Shown here in pieces: positions 13,617 to 25,504 of a DNA stretch of 64,000 nucleotides. The notes beneath the pieces were generated by a model. That model was given only the letters and a program-made list of their open reading frames with translations. It was not told where the DNA came from and did no database searches. Origin of the DNA: Chromobotia macracanthus (taxonomy: Eukaryota > Chordata > Actinopteri > Cypriniformes > Botiidae); contig JAZGTH010000068.1 in assembly GCA_036877525.1 (NCBI GenBank), positions 3,676,001 through 3,740,000 on the forward strand, read 5' to 3'. The position numbers were made by a program, and so were the translations under genes. Position 1 is the first letter of the stretch; each line of letters opens with the position of its first letter.

Positions 13617-14104
13617 GAGGTTGCATTTACACTGGCACAAAAAATCAGATTTTTTTTTTACTCACATCTGACACAGATCAGAATTTGTTGCCTGTGTGTA
13701 AACACACGAGATCAGATTTTTTCGTATCTGATCTGGGCCACTTTCAAATTTGGATTGAATTAGATACATATCTGATATCCAGACATCCGACCTGCGTCTA
13801 AACACGTATATCTGATTCACCTTGGCTGTAACGTCACTGTTCCATGACGGATTACATTAAACGTCACCATTTTGCACACCGAACCTGGCTGCAATGCCAT
13901 CGCAAAATAAAAACATTAAAAAAACTATAAAATTTTCTAATTAAACATTAAACCGTAAACACCATTAAACCTTTCACTGTAATCCTGGGGCTTGCCACTT
14001 TTGCCAATGAATCGCAAGTCAATCCAAAAAGCATTAAAGCCAAAAATTAGATATGGACTTAAGATCGGATCTGAGGATTAAGACTTGCAGTGTAAACGCA
14101 GCCC
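13617..14104. mobile_element. Non-autonomous DNA element with GGCTGCGTTTACACTG termini
   Basis: The left end GAGGTTGCATTTACACTGGC and the right end GCAGTGTAAACGCAGCCC are inverted repeats about 490 bp apart. There are internal AGATCAGAT/ATCTGATCT words and no transposase. Likely a MITE; superfamily not determined. Confidence 0.6.
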
Positions 14105-15152
14105 AAGAGACCCATATCAGTGACTCTTGTCCCAATGGTATTAACGTTGCAATGAAAAGCCTTGACTACAAAGATTAGAGCATTTGTGTAAATGTATTGA
14201 CACTGAAAGGTGTGAGGTATGTAAGGCAGTTTTGGAAAAAATCCTTCTCACTGTGACCGAGTGCAGCAAGTGCAGTGTAGTCAGTAAATTACCTCACTGT
14301 GAGAAATAAACTCTTATCGTAACTGGCGATGTGCAAAAAGGAATTTTCTAAATCGTCTAGTCAGTCTTAGTGAACATAAAACTACGGTTGCGACCCATTT
14401 TACTTGCATAATGTGACATATTTTCAAATGCAAGAGGATATTAAACAAGAAAAAATGTTGGAGAGGACATTAACTGGATTCTGAAAAGTCGTCTTTATAT
14501 GAAAGGTGTTTGGAGGGAAGAAATAAATCTGAGGACTTGGTGACATCAGCCAAAAAAGAAAAGTGTTTACAGATGTGCAGACTACTGCAGATTTCTTTAA
14601 ACAGAAGCATTTCTGTAAATAATGTGAAAAATGAATCAAAGAAAGGAAACTATTGAAGAGCTGAGCTTTCATTGCAGTGTTGTTGTGCTAAAGGCCACAG
14701 AGATACAGAAGCTGAATGACAGAAACAACATTTGAAAGAGAGAAAAGAAGAGACCAAGAGATTGCTTTTAGCTTGCTGCTGGGGGACAAAGCCGGTCTGG
14801 ATTGAATGCTAAGCAAAACAGACAGCAGCAGATGCTAGCAGCAGTCTGTCGTCAGGGGAAATGCCTCCCACTCGACAACAGAGAACAGCACAAAGGCAAA
14901 CATAAGCCAAAGGGATCCCCGAGAGCACAACATTCCCCTAACAGAGAGAGCCGAGCAAAACTGTTCACTTTACAGAACTTCACAGACACTATATAAACCT
15001 GACTAGTAAAAAGTTTAGGAAGTATTATCCTGAAAATACAAAGTTCTTCTGTATTTTATTGTACTGAACATACTTGGGTTGACAAAGATGCTACAAATGG
15101 GTGTATGGGTAACATTTGTAATTGATTCTCACACACATACTGAGGTTCTTAC

Positions 15153-15232
15153 CTTGGCTTTGTTGATAGTGCAGTGCAGGGCATTGTTCTCCTGATCATA
15201 CAGCAGGCTGAAGTCCAGAGTGCCGAGTGTAG
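15153..15232 (-). CDS. doc2b: doc2b coding exon 2 (start of C2A domain)
   Basis: An 80-nt internal exon. With the one base carried from exon 1 it reads TTLGTLDFSLLYDQ then ENNALHCTINKAK (residues 109-135), the first two beta strands of the C2A Ca2+/phospholipid-binding domain of the Doc2/rabphilin family. The acceptor is TTTCCTCACAG/CT (AG at 15234-15233) and the donor is GCCAAG/GTAAGA (GT at 15152-15151). The exon ends in phase 0, immediately before where the family continues GLKPMD, the first Ca2+-binding loop. LGTLDFSLLYDQENNALHC fits DOC2B better than DOC2A or rabphilin as I recall those sequences. No following exon is visible between here and base 1, so intron 2 is longer than 15.1 kb unless an exon was missed. 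Confidence 0.95.
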
Positions 15233-15864
15233 CTGTGAGGAAACGGAGATAAAAGACAGAATATAACAGTTTAAGACACATTTTGGCCTCCCAGAGATTG
15301 TTTACTATGCCTGATGTGTAATACACATAGAAACTGGCAAGCTTTAATCTGATTGGCTGGCTGCTATGTAACTTTAGGGGATGGGTTGCACAGGTTTCTG
15401 TTTCTTCTGGGAAATAAAGGTACCGGGCTGCTACAATAACTGCTTCAGAGGAAGAACTAATAACTGGATTTGCCAAAGTTTGTGGTTTTGGTTATTATAT
15501 TTGATATTCAGAGTTTTCTTAGAAACACTTAAGCCTTTGGGTGGGATTTGTTTTATAACAGAACTCCATAATTTTATTCCCCTAGAAATCTTAGTAACTG
15601 TTCTGGACTTTCTGTAATTTCATGAAAAGTCATGAACACTAATCCTATCCAAACTGCTCTAGTGAACTAGATATCAGAGATAGCAGAATAGTACATTGCG
15701 GTTTGTTTTCTAAACTTGTAATAATTAGTATTTTTGGTGGCAAGAAGTTCTACACATATTACCAACATTTTTAAACGATTCATAGAAACTGCTACATGTT
15801 ATTTTTATAAACACCATTTTATTGCTTTCTAATCTATTATTAATATCACTGATTTCAGACTTAC

Positions 15865-15955
15865 CTGCCTCCATGTGTCACATAAAAACAGAACAAAATG
15901 TGGTTGGTCATTTTAGATGTTATCTTGCCTAAACATGGTTCTTCGCCAGAATAAG
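15865..15955 (-). other. Candidate alternative first (or cassette) exon of doc2b, 5' of exon 2
   Basis: A perfect 9-base consensus donor, CAG/GTAAGT (GT at 15864-15863), lies on the gene strand about 630 bp upstream of exon 2. An ATG at 15874 gives ATG GAG GCA G, leaving phase 1, exactly the phase exon 2 needs; the spliced product would start M-E-A-A and then TLGTLDFSLL. That would be a Doc2b form with C2 domains but no Munc13-interacting N-terminus. Upstream, an acceptor-like TTTTGTAG/CTTATT (AG at 15957-15956) could make a 91-nt cassette instead, but 91 nt inserted between exons 1 and 2 breaks the frame, so a first-exon role is the better reading. Other ATGs precede 15874. There is no transcript support in the window. 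Confidence 0.25.
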
Positions 15956-17042
15956 CTACAAAATTAATCAAATGTTATGCCTGAGTGAAAAGTCCTATGT
16001 GAGAGTACAAAGGCTGAAACTTTCTGAAACTTGGTGAGATCCATAAAAGAGAAAAGAAAGGAGAGGATTTTTATTTCTATAACATCCCCACCAATCAACA
16101 GAAGTGCTTTGTGTACAGTCAATATTCCTGTAGCATTATGCATTCTGAATGTATACCTCCCTGTTAAAGTCACCATGTGCAGTGCAGGCATTAAAATCAA
16201 AGTCAAATCTCATACAGAATCATAGCAGGTACCCAGACACCATCTAAAGTTCAAGAGAAACTTTCATTAAACATACAGAGTACCAGCTGATCAGGTAACC
16301 AGCTAATCAGAGACCTTCATGTTCATAGATCAAGTTTCCACAGAGTAGAAATTCATCTTTGATGCTAACCAACAAATACTGCAATCAAATGTGTATACAC
16401 GCACGCATGCAATACAATACAATAAATACAATAGTGTAATACAAAACTGTACAATAAATCGATCACTTCATTTTTAAAGGATTGTTTTCATATAGAGGAA
16501 TGCAGAAAATGTTCCTATGATCTGACAGATATTGGAAATATATGTCCTGAAATATCATATTTGTTTCTGTGACAGCCAGAGAATTAAAACTAACAAACAA
16601 AAATGTGAAAATGCGCCCATGGCCAGAGATTAGATTCTATGAGGCACTTTTCAGTCTACAATTATTTGTTATCTGTTCACAGGTCAGCCTGCATGTAGCA
16701 GGAAGCCAGAGAGTCAGCTAGTCAGCTGTCAGTTTGATGTGCCAGAATGTCATTTTGCTACTATTGCTTACACGGCCAATGTAATGAATTCATTGTTCAG
16801 GTTTTTTTCTTATGTGTGACATTAAGATGATCAACTGCTTCTCTGCCTCATCTCTGACTCCAAATGTCTGTGTGTGTGTGTCTTTGGAGGGCAGGTTTCT
16901 GAAAAATGGGGTATGTCTAATTAAATGGCCAAATCTGTTCAAAGGCCGGCATTAAAGCCATATTACAAAATCTCAATATTTACTGTTGCTATGGTTACAG
17001 GCCAAACTAAAGGTGGTTGAGTTTAGAGTAGTAGGATTATAC

Positions 17043-17114
17043 ATCTATTAGTAATAACTGTATTACTAATAGATAAGATGAACATATAACAATAAGCTGT
17101 TATATGTTCACATC
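17043..17114. repeat. Two adjacent perfect hairpins
   Basis: Hairpin A: ATCTATTAGTAATA (17043-17056), 4-nt loop, perfect 14-bp complement at 17061-17074. Hairpin B: TGAACATATAACA (17079-17091), 6-nt loop, perfect 13-bp complement at 17098-17110, extendable past a one-base bulge. Only 4 bp separate them. No family is recognised; they could be the core of a small inverted-repeat element. Confidence 0.75.
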
Positions 17115-17197
17115 ATTTAAATAGCATCCGTACACAACCTCCCTCAACCTGTAATCATTCACTCCCCACACTTAGTTTCCCCCTCTGGAACACTTCA

Positions 17198-17273
17198 ACC
17201 TGTAGTCCACGTCCACCTGTAGTGCACGTCCACCTGTAGTGCACGTCCACCTGTAGTGCACGTCCACCTGTAG
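17198..17273. repeat. 17-bp tandem repeat, about 4.5 copies
   Basis: Unit ACCTGTAGTGCACGTCC at 17198, 17215, 17232 and 17249 plus a partial fifth copy; the first copy differs by one base. Near-identity implies recent expansion. Confidence 0.9.
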
Positions 17274-19436
17274 ATTTCAACTGAGAGGGAAGACCAGCTA
17301 CAACACCTCAGAACCAGAAGTTCTGGTGCTAGTTCTGCTGGAAGACTCTAATCCCATGTCATTCATTAACGGCTGGAATCTGAACCCACTGGAACTCGTA
17401 CCGTGGACAGGGCCGGAAACCAAAGAACTTTTTCATATCATCTGTTTTCTACCATTTGCTGATTATTCTTACAATCTCTATTATTATTTAGTCTCTCTCT
17501 GGTAGAATTTCTGGTCTTGAAGGTTCAGTACAGCATGTCCTTGCATAACCTCTTATCAAGGCTGATTTTCCTCAGATTCAAGGATCAAACAAAACTTTAG
17601 AAATAAGATGTCTGACATTGCATTTGCTTTGATCAAAGCAAAGTTCTACCGTATTTCTGAAAAGGAAGTAATGAGCATCGGTTCCACCTGTGTACCGTGC
17701 AAGCTCTACTGAGATTATGTTTTCTTGCGGTTAGCTGCCAGTTTCCCAGCTTTCAGGGCCAGAAGGCATTACGGCCACTGCCAATACAGTGTGGGGAAAC
17801 AAACAATGCTGGAATAAGCAAAATACTATCCATTCCATCCTTGCTGGTTTTGTCTGCAGACCTTCTTTATAAGATGTATGGGATCTGTTCTTTTTCTGTT
17901 TTTGTGAAATAATTCTGGTTAATGTAATGTCTTATCTGAAGTACAGAGACCTGGAATTGGGTGTGGGTGTGATATATTGGCAACACAAGACGATTCATTT
18001 TTGTTAAAGTTCTTCCGTCTGCTCTGAGGAATTAATTCCTCTTCTCATGAAGCCACAAACAAATCACATCATCTGCAACACACACACACATGCAATCTGC
18101 ATTATGTTCACACATTTAAAGCCATGGACTGTTACTGCTGCATACATCTCAGTTGTGACCAGTATAAACAATAAACACTGACTGGCTTTAAGGTCTCTAG
18201 TCTTTGTTACTGTTACAGAGACGATGCAGTCACTGTCAACACATTCTGCTTGTTATTGCCACCTTTAAATGAGGTGGACCTTGAGAGTGCTTGGTAAAAA
18301 CAGGGGGCTGAGATGCTTGCTGGCATTTACAGTCTCGTTTGACAGTCCACACGGTTTACATCAGGTTTAAAACGAACTAGTAAATATCAAACAAACTAGT
18401 AAATATCTAAGCCATGTGAGCTCAGGGCAGTGTTTGGATTTAACAGGAGGTCAAAAGATGGAAGAGATAAAACATGCTTACATAAAGGAGTATTCAGTCT
18501 ATAGATGAGTTCTGGAATTTGATCTGGAAATATAAAACTTTAGAAACATTACACTTGTTATAGAGTGCTGTACACTGATTCTAGGCTAAATGTAAGTGAA
18601 TCATTCATATAATAGTGTTTCATTATCATAGACAGGAAGTGCATGAAGGCTACGGCTTCATATTTGGTGACGTTTGCCTAATAGAAAATATCTGACAAGT
18701 TTGTTTCCTTCTGACACTTTCAATTTAGCAGCAAAACCAAATGAAAACTCCACACTGGTGGCAACTTTCTGTCTTTCCCTGCAAATGAAAAAGGCAACCA
18801 ATATCAAAAGAAAGAGCGATCTGTCTTAGACTTCAACTGTTCTTAGGCTTCAAATGACTTTCTGCTGCATTTTCTTTATCCCTCCTGTATGTTTTGAAGC
18901 CTTAAATCTACCTTGTCTTTCCAACATAATTCACTTAGCTTTCAAGCAGAAAGGAGATCCCTGATGAGGTTTAAATACATAACCACTGGCAATCAGTGCA
19001 AATTCCTCTTTACAGATTCATGTAATGTGTTGTCTACTCTAATCACAGCATTACGGCAAAAGACAAATACTAACAGCACACTTGATTTCTTTATTTTCTA
19101 AACTAAATGTCAGTGTAATTCACCACGATTCCTGCTAGGGTGTTCTGCATAGGTTGCCTGGCAGATGCTAATGTGTTGTGTGTTTTCAATGTTGTTATGC
19201 AGCTGTGAGGGTTTTCTGGGTGGTTGTCTACTAGCCTAAGCAAACAGACCCCCAAGCCTCCATGATATTATGGTCCCTGTGTAGGGGCTCTTTAAAATGT
19301 AAATCTGTGTGATTTTTGGTTGCTTTTTGCCCACCAGGTGAAGATTGTAAGCCTGATTACTTAGAAAAGCACACCTCTTCTAAACAAGCTGTATGATTTG
19401 AGATATTCATGAAACAAATTTAAGCATTGAGGGAGA

Positions 19437-19439
19437 GGA

Positions 19440-19468
<29 letters not shown>
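19437..19468. repeat. (GA)n microsatellite
   Basis: Uninterrupted GA dinucleotides, in doc2b intron 1. Confidence 0.9.
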
Positions 19469-19473
<5 letters not shown>

Positions 19474-19864
19474 AAGACATGGTGAGATTGTGGACACAAT
19501 CTTGCCATAGAAACAGGCAGACACAGGAAAACATGACTGCTACAGGAAGGTTTTGTCTGCACTGTCATCACAGCCAAAGTTAAGACAGGTTTGCACTTCC
19601 TAACAGAACTCACAAAATGCACCACAAAATTAAACGTGTATGTTACACATTTGAAGAACTTCCCTTCTTATTAATTAAACACAAGGACACAATGTGAAGG
19701 CAGCACAATGTATGATGTCCCTGCATGATAGACACCAAAATTCACTATGAGTTCAATGTTTTTTATCCCGTTCACCTTAATGGTCAATTGTACACATATG
19801 TACATGCAGCTTAGCTGTAAATACTCATCATTCTCATTTATTTATCATGCCAATAAAGCACTTT

Positions 19865-19866
<2 letters not shown>

Positions 19867-19914
<48 letters not shown>
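19867..19914. repeat. (GA)n microsatellite
   Basis: About 40 bp of uninterrupted GA followed by AAGAGAGG; the second GA run within 450 bp. Confidence 0.9.
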
Positions 19915-22520
19915 GTAGTTGCAGTTGTTTTTTAGGTCTCATTGTGAGGGCAGTTAAGTCAGGCATCCATTAGTCTTTCCCTCCATCAACACCCTCAGAC
20001 ACAAAGATCTGCTCAAAGCCTCTAATGATTTTCTTATTGATGGTGAGGGTAGCACAGGAGATGAACAACCAATAACTGAACCAAAGAGCTCGGCTGAGAT
20101 ACTGCAATGATATAGAACGTCTGTCTGCACATGAGGTCATTCATCTGTTCTGGGCTGGACTGGTTGTCTATTGCTCACAAGAGCATAAACATCTCCAGTA
20201 CAGAATGTAACAGGCAGCCATATAGAGATAAAAAGGAAGATCTTTGCCATGACGCCATCTCTTATCTCCGTCACCATCAATGGATGAACACAACATGTAA
20301 TTGTCCAACAAGCATGAAGGGACTGACAGACACTTGGGTATGAAAGAGGATGAAACAGTAGATATGTGGATGGGCAGGAGACAGGAGTGGTCTACAGCAG
20401 CGATCAGACGGACAAAAGCCTCCTGGGTGGATTCCTCATTCTCAGTCAGCACACCCACGAATTGCTTACAGGCTTTGCACTGACCACCTAATGCATATTG
20501 CACACAAAAATGACACAGCTAGCTTGTAGAGACCGGCAGCTTCAATCTGATTGGCTGGCTTGACAACAAAACATTGGCAAATGTTTTGTTGCATTTTTGT
20601 CAGAAAAAGTTGCAAAGTGAAACAGACTTTATTCCAAATGTCCAAAATTCCAAAAGTTGAGCTACACAAGAGTCACCAGCCTTAACTGATGCAATAAATT
20701 AAAAGGAAGTGGGGCGTCTATAAACGTACATAAGAACTTTTAAAAGCTGGTAACAGGGTGAGGTGTCTGAGTGTAACACAGGCAAAGACAGAGGGTATAA
20801 AAATTAGACAAGACACAACTGAACAATGATATATAGCTGCTCTGTTAAAGAAATGAGGAATGAATTGAAATAGATGGGGACAATGCAATATCTAAGAAAA
20901 AGAGAGAGAAAATACACTTCTGTTCACCCTGCAAAACTTCAGATTTAAAATGCCTGTGGCAGAAACAATGATTCTCTAAAACAGGAGAGGAATCATGTGT
21001 AATGGCTTCTGTGGGCATCTCGTTTATTGTACTGTTTTGTTAATGGGCTACATCTGAAGGGCTGCAGGAAATTTCCAGCAGGCATCTGTCAGGTTCCTCA
21101 TTTTGGAGAGAAAACTGTAGAAGAAGTGCAATTTCATTTAACTAGACCGCCCACAGCGAGTAAATAGAACATGTTCACTGCTATTAGCTGACGCTGAAAT
21201 GCTAAATAAACATTTTTATTGTTAATGAATATGATTTACTAACACATCTTCCATGAATGAGAAGTAATTTACACAATAGGGAGTAGGTACTCAGACGTAA
21301 TGAACGCACTAAACCTAAACATCAATCTCACCACTTTGTTTAGGGGTGGAAATGTTCCATGTCACACTCTTCTATGAGTTTTGTGTGAGTAAGAGGCTGT
21401 ACCCGACCCAACCCACTCGTACTTCTGGTGTCTGGAGCATGTCTGGAAGACGTTGTCCTTTATCAGGGGACTGATGCCTCCCCACGGCCTGCACTGCTGC
21501 TAGTGGTCTGTAACAAAATGGGTCTTAGGGAGGACAGAGCAATGAATCAATGAACCTGACATAAGAGTGGCTGCCATGAAATAAAGGGACAGATCCCTCA
21601 GGAAAGAACAATTGCTTCTTTCAGTCAGCAATGAGATTAAACAGAGATCAAACAGAGACTTTCCCCCTCAAGAGTTTCAGAAAAGGTCTCAGCTTTGCTC
21701 ATGCTGGCAGATGCCAAAATCTACAGTCAAAAGTCAGAGATTCCAATATAATATGAAGTCAAACATGCCCAAATTAATAGCTGTGCTATTCACATTATTG
21801 TTTACTTCAGAAAATACTAATGTAAAATGATGTTTCATCAGTGTTGAAGCATTTATCACACATCTTGATATTTATTTTAGGTATAATATGTAATGATATG
21901 GATTTTTTGATATGCATGATCGTAATGTTGCTTGTGATGTAATGAAGTGTCACGGCAGTGATAAATTGATTGTTTCTGAACTAAAATTTTCACATATTGA
22001 CCTGCTAGAGCACCTTATTAATATAGTGTCAGATTTTCAGACTTTCCATCACTTTGTCACTTCTCATTTTCATGTTAATCAGAGACTTTTTGTGAAAATA
22101 AAACTTGTCGTTTTTTTAAATTCTTGGTAATGACAGTATTCTGTTATGAAACAGGATCTATTAATTCTTATGAAAAAGTGCCAAGTAAAATGTCCATGAG
22201 ATCCCAAAATGTATTATTTTTGTCTGTTTTTAGTTCTCCTACACACTTATATGTGACCGAAATACATAACTGAGAACTCCATCAAGACTCCTGAGCTATG
22301 AAAACATTTTCTGAACGACGTCGGAACCATTTTACTCTGGGATCTTATGGATTGAGCTGAGGTGAATGCTGTGATGTAGGCAGTGTGACACTATAACTTC
22401 TCTGCCAGTCTGAGTGAAGAGTAAATACATTTTAGATAAGTCTTCATTAACAGCCATGACATTTGTCTTCAATCTCAATTGTTGCTCCAGAATCTTATCA
22501 ACTAAGTCAGATCTTATCTA

Positions 22521-22640
22521 CAGTGCAGTGGATTGTGCACGTGCTCTGGATATATAATAGCTGTTGGATCACAGGGACCCAGGTTTAAGTCTGAGCTGGT
22601 TTATGTCCCGATCCAATACTCAAAGGTAAAAGCACAAAAT
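22521..22640 (+). mobile_element. tRNA-derived SINE-like fragment
   Basis: CAGTGCAGTGG (22521-22531) resembles a Pol III A box and GGTTTAAGTCT (22582-22592) a B box with two mismatches. A non-tRNA tail with A-rich sequence follows (AAAGCACAAAATAAAATG). The spacing fits a tRNA-derived SINE head. Family unknown. Confidence 0.45.
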
Positions 22641-23650
22641 AAAATGATAAAACAAAGCATCCATTTTAAAGACGTTCCAAAAAAAAGTTTGCAAAATCTG
22701 ATAAAAGACAAAAATCAAAACCTTTCAGAAACGTTTACATTTAGATTTTGTTGTGCTGACAAGTGTGTGTAATAATGCTGGCTCCATCTCTTTAGCAAAC
22801 ATCTACCCATCTAGCTGTTGAACTGCACCTGTAGAGTTTTTGTCAAAATAAGCTTGAATGGTAAAGGCTGCCAATCTGTCAAATTACAGCAGAATATAAA
22901 AGTGGCTGTTTCCAGAACTGTGGCTCTGTGGTTTGAGGTATGACTGGGAATTTTCTATTGTGTGTGTGCGTGTGTCACAGAGAATTAGTTAACTTGAAGA
23001 AAGAGTTTGTCTGTGATAAATAACAGGTGGGTGGGTGGGCAGAATGGAGGTTGGAACCAAATTACTTTTCTCCTTTCCTTCAGTAAACATTTCTGGAAAA
23101 AGACAATTAGCACCGGAATCTTTTATCACACGGCCCAGCCGCAGCGGTCAATAGAGATTAGCTTGATTTGCAGGTCTAAGACCTGTTTCCCAGACTGCTT
23201 TAGTCTGGTTTAAACTGTGGGGGTGTGAAGAAGAGCTGCGTTTTGATTAGCATGAGAAAGAAACGTTTCTGCTGAGAACCTCAAACGCAGTCAGACAGAC
23301 TGGTATCTTTAACGCTCCTCCACAGAGAAGAGATGTGCAGCAGACACAGCCACACATCCAGCCCTCACGCAAGCATGCTGTAATCAATACACACACAGAC
23401 ACACACGCTCTCTCTTATCATTAGGGCTAATTAGAGTTCAGATGTGATTATAAGGAGGGTCTTTCGGTTAATATGTGATTATTTCCATTTATTGGCCAAA
23501 GCAGTTAATCAGAATCTCTTTACAGAACCAAAGAGCAAATAATCCCCAATAGTGAAGCATCTGAATTCACAAATGTTGCATTAAAACCTTGAATTTGTGA
23601 TCTGAAGTCTCAAGGCATCCTTTCATATGAATTTAGTTATTTTTTTCACC

Positions 23651-23958
23651 AGGGCATGCACAATATTAAAGAAACATGCGATATGTGATAATTTGCTGAA
23701 TAATTCTATCATTTGGAATGTGATAAAACAATACTTTAAATTTATAAAAACAATTTATACAATATATATTATACAATATTATATTGTCAATACAAATATT
23801 ATACAATATCAAAATGTATTTAAAAACTGAAAATGGTATAACCAAAATACGTTTTACATTCTTTTTGAGGAAAGAAAGGATCACTGACAACCTAAAACTA
23901 CACAGTTTATATATGCATATAGCAATATTTCAGTTATTTCAATATACTGTGCAGCCCC
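23651..23958. mobile_element. hAT-like non-autonomous element (GGGCTGCACAATAT termini)
   Basis: The left end CAGGGCATGCACAATATT and right end AATATACTGTGCAGCCCC are imperfect inverted repeats of the CAGGGCTGCACAATAT terminus seen in fish hAT-type MITEs. The interior is very AT-rich (ATACAATATT words), without transposase. Confidence 0.65.
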
Positions 23959-25504
23959 ACTTTAAACCACGCTTGAACTTGTTTCTCATAATTTCTACCT
24001 ACTGCCTCACTGCCTACGTAAACGGTCCTAATGCTTACAGTACTATTCTTCTCTGCTCTATTACTCGTCATTCTTGCTGTGTACATATCTGTTCCTAGAT
24101 CTGAAGAAATTGGGCAATTTTCTGCAAAAAACATTTCCTTTTCACATTCAGCATCACATCTAACATGTTTTACAATAAGGACAGCAAGAGACTTGCTATG
24201 CATACAGTGGTGATTCGCTCCCCATCAAAGATCACTCTGTGTAAAAATTATACTCTCAGGCTGCACTGTGCTGTATCCATTACAGGCAACACATGAAGTG
24301 AAGGGTCAAAACTGCCCTGTGCACAATTACACTGATTTCATTCCAAACTTGCTCCTGGTTTCACAACCGATACAAGGTAAAATGGCAGAAGCAGTATCAG
24401 ACACCTGACGAAAAGACAAATGAGTTTTCACTTTGATTTAGTGGCACTACGTGTGTAGCAAAAACCCAGACAGAATCAACAAGATGTATGAATAATGCAT
24501 GACAATTTACAGCCATTAAAGGAATATTTGCAGGCAGGGCACGTCTAGATGTGGTATGATATCATGTTACAGAGTGGTGTGCAGATGTCTCGACTTTCTA
24601 ATAAAAAAAGGCTGTGGGAGGCCATGTTTTTCATCAGAAGGCAGACAGCAGACTAGAGTTACCATTATAAATGTATCTTTATTGAGTTCCACTTTATATT
24701 GATAAAGGAATCTTGGCACATTCTGTGGTAACTTGCACCCTCTGGACATTTATGATAAAATGAGATCCAACCCATCTTGTGCTGCTGGATAATAGTGCCA
24801 GCAACAGAAATACCTGCATACATCAAACAACTCTCCTGCACTGACATATATTTTGTGAATTGGCAGAAAGTTATTGTGGTGACTTAATGGAAAAGCTATG
24901 CATGGATTAAAATAAAGCGTCAGATTGCTATCCACAAGTGATATCAACACCTGGTCCGCCACAGAGATTTTTCAGTCTAAAAAAACCCAATTTAAATATG
25001 TATCAAAAAGAATATATACACGACTAACACTAGTATATGACAATGTTTTATGGGTAAATATATACTGGTATGTGGTATATAGTCTGTATATACCATGAGT
25101 GTACATGCTTGATGATGGTCACAGGACCGAAACATTGTGAATTTACATGTAGTGAACGTGTGCAAGACTTTCTTTTGATTTTAGACTGGCATTTGGTCAT
25201 CTGTCCTTTGCTCCTCCCCATTATCTGCAGATGTGCGAGGTTTTTGTTGATTCATATCATGACACAAATGATGTTCTGTACATATGAGTCCTACACTGAA
25301 CGCACTAAATATATAATATTAAGAGACTGCAAAGTATTTTGAAGTATACTGAAAATAAAGTATTCCAAACACCTCAGCCTGTCTAGAGAGAAACTGTTGA
25401 CACATTTAACATGACACATTTAACAATGCTGTAACAATACAGACAGAGTTATATAAAAGAGTGTGCACTGCTATACGATGGGCTTTATGCATGGTGTGAA
25501 AAGG

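Larger units (their letters stand above)
1..15152 (-). other. doc2b intron 2 (partial): non-coding
   Basis: Sequence 3' of doc2b exon 2 on the minus strand. No further C2A exon (expected to encode GLKPMD...DPYVKLHLLPGASK) was found on inspection. It holds the LINE tail, dispersed repeats and microexon candidate listed separately. Stretches with nothing recognised include 1-957, 1290-1575, 1830-2335, 3015-4825, 5150-5505, 5950-6880, 7115-10210, 10935-12280, 12680-13610 and 14105-15150, apart from minor features such as the short AAT run near 12043. Confidence 0.7.

Noticed and set aside
1..15152. doc2b exon 3
   Set aside because: I looked on the minus strand for the expected GLKPMD...DPYVKLHLLPG coding segment and found none; it most likely lies outside the window.
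15865..15955. The same segment as a 91-nt cassette exon between exons 1 and 2
   Set aside because: 91 nt would shift the frame entering exon 2; only an alternative-first-exon use keeps the reading frame.
17198..17273. Possible CRISPR-like array
   Set aside because: The 17-bp units are directly adjacent with no spacers, in a vertebrate genome; it is a simple tandem repeat.
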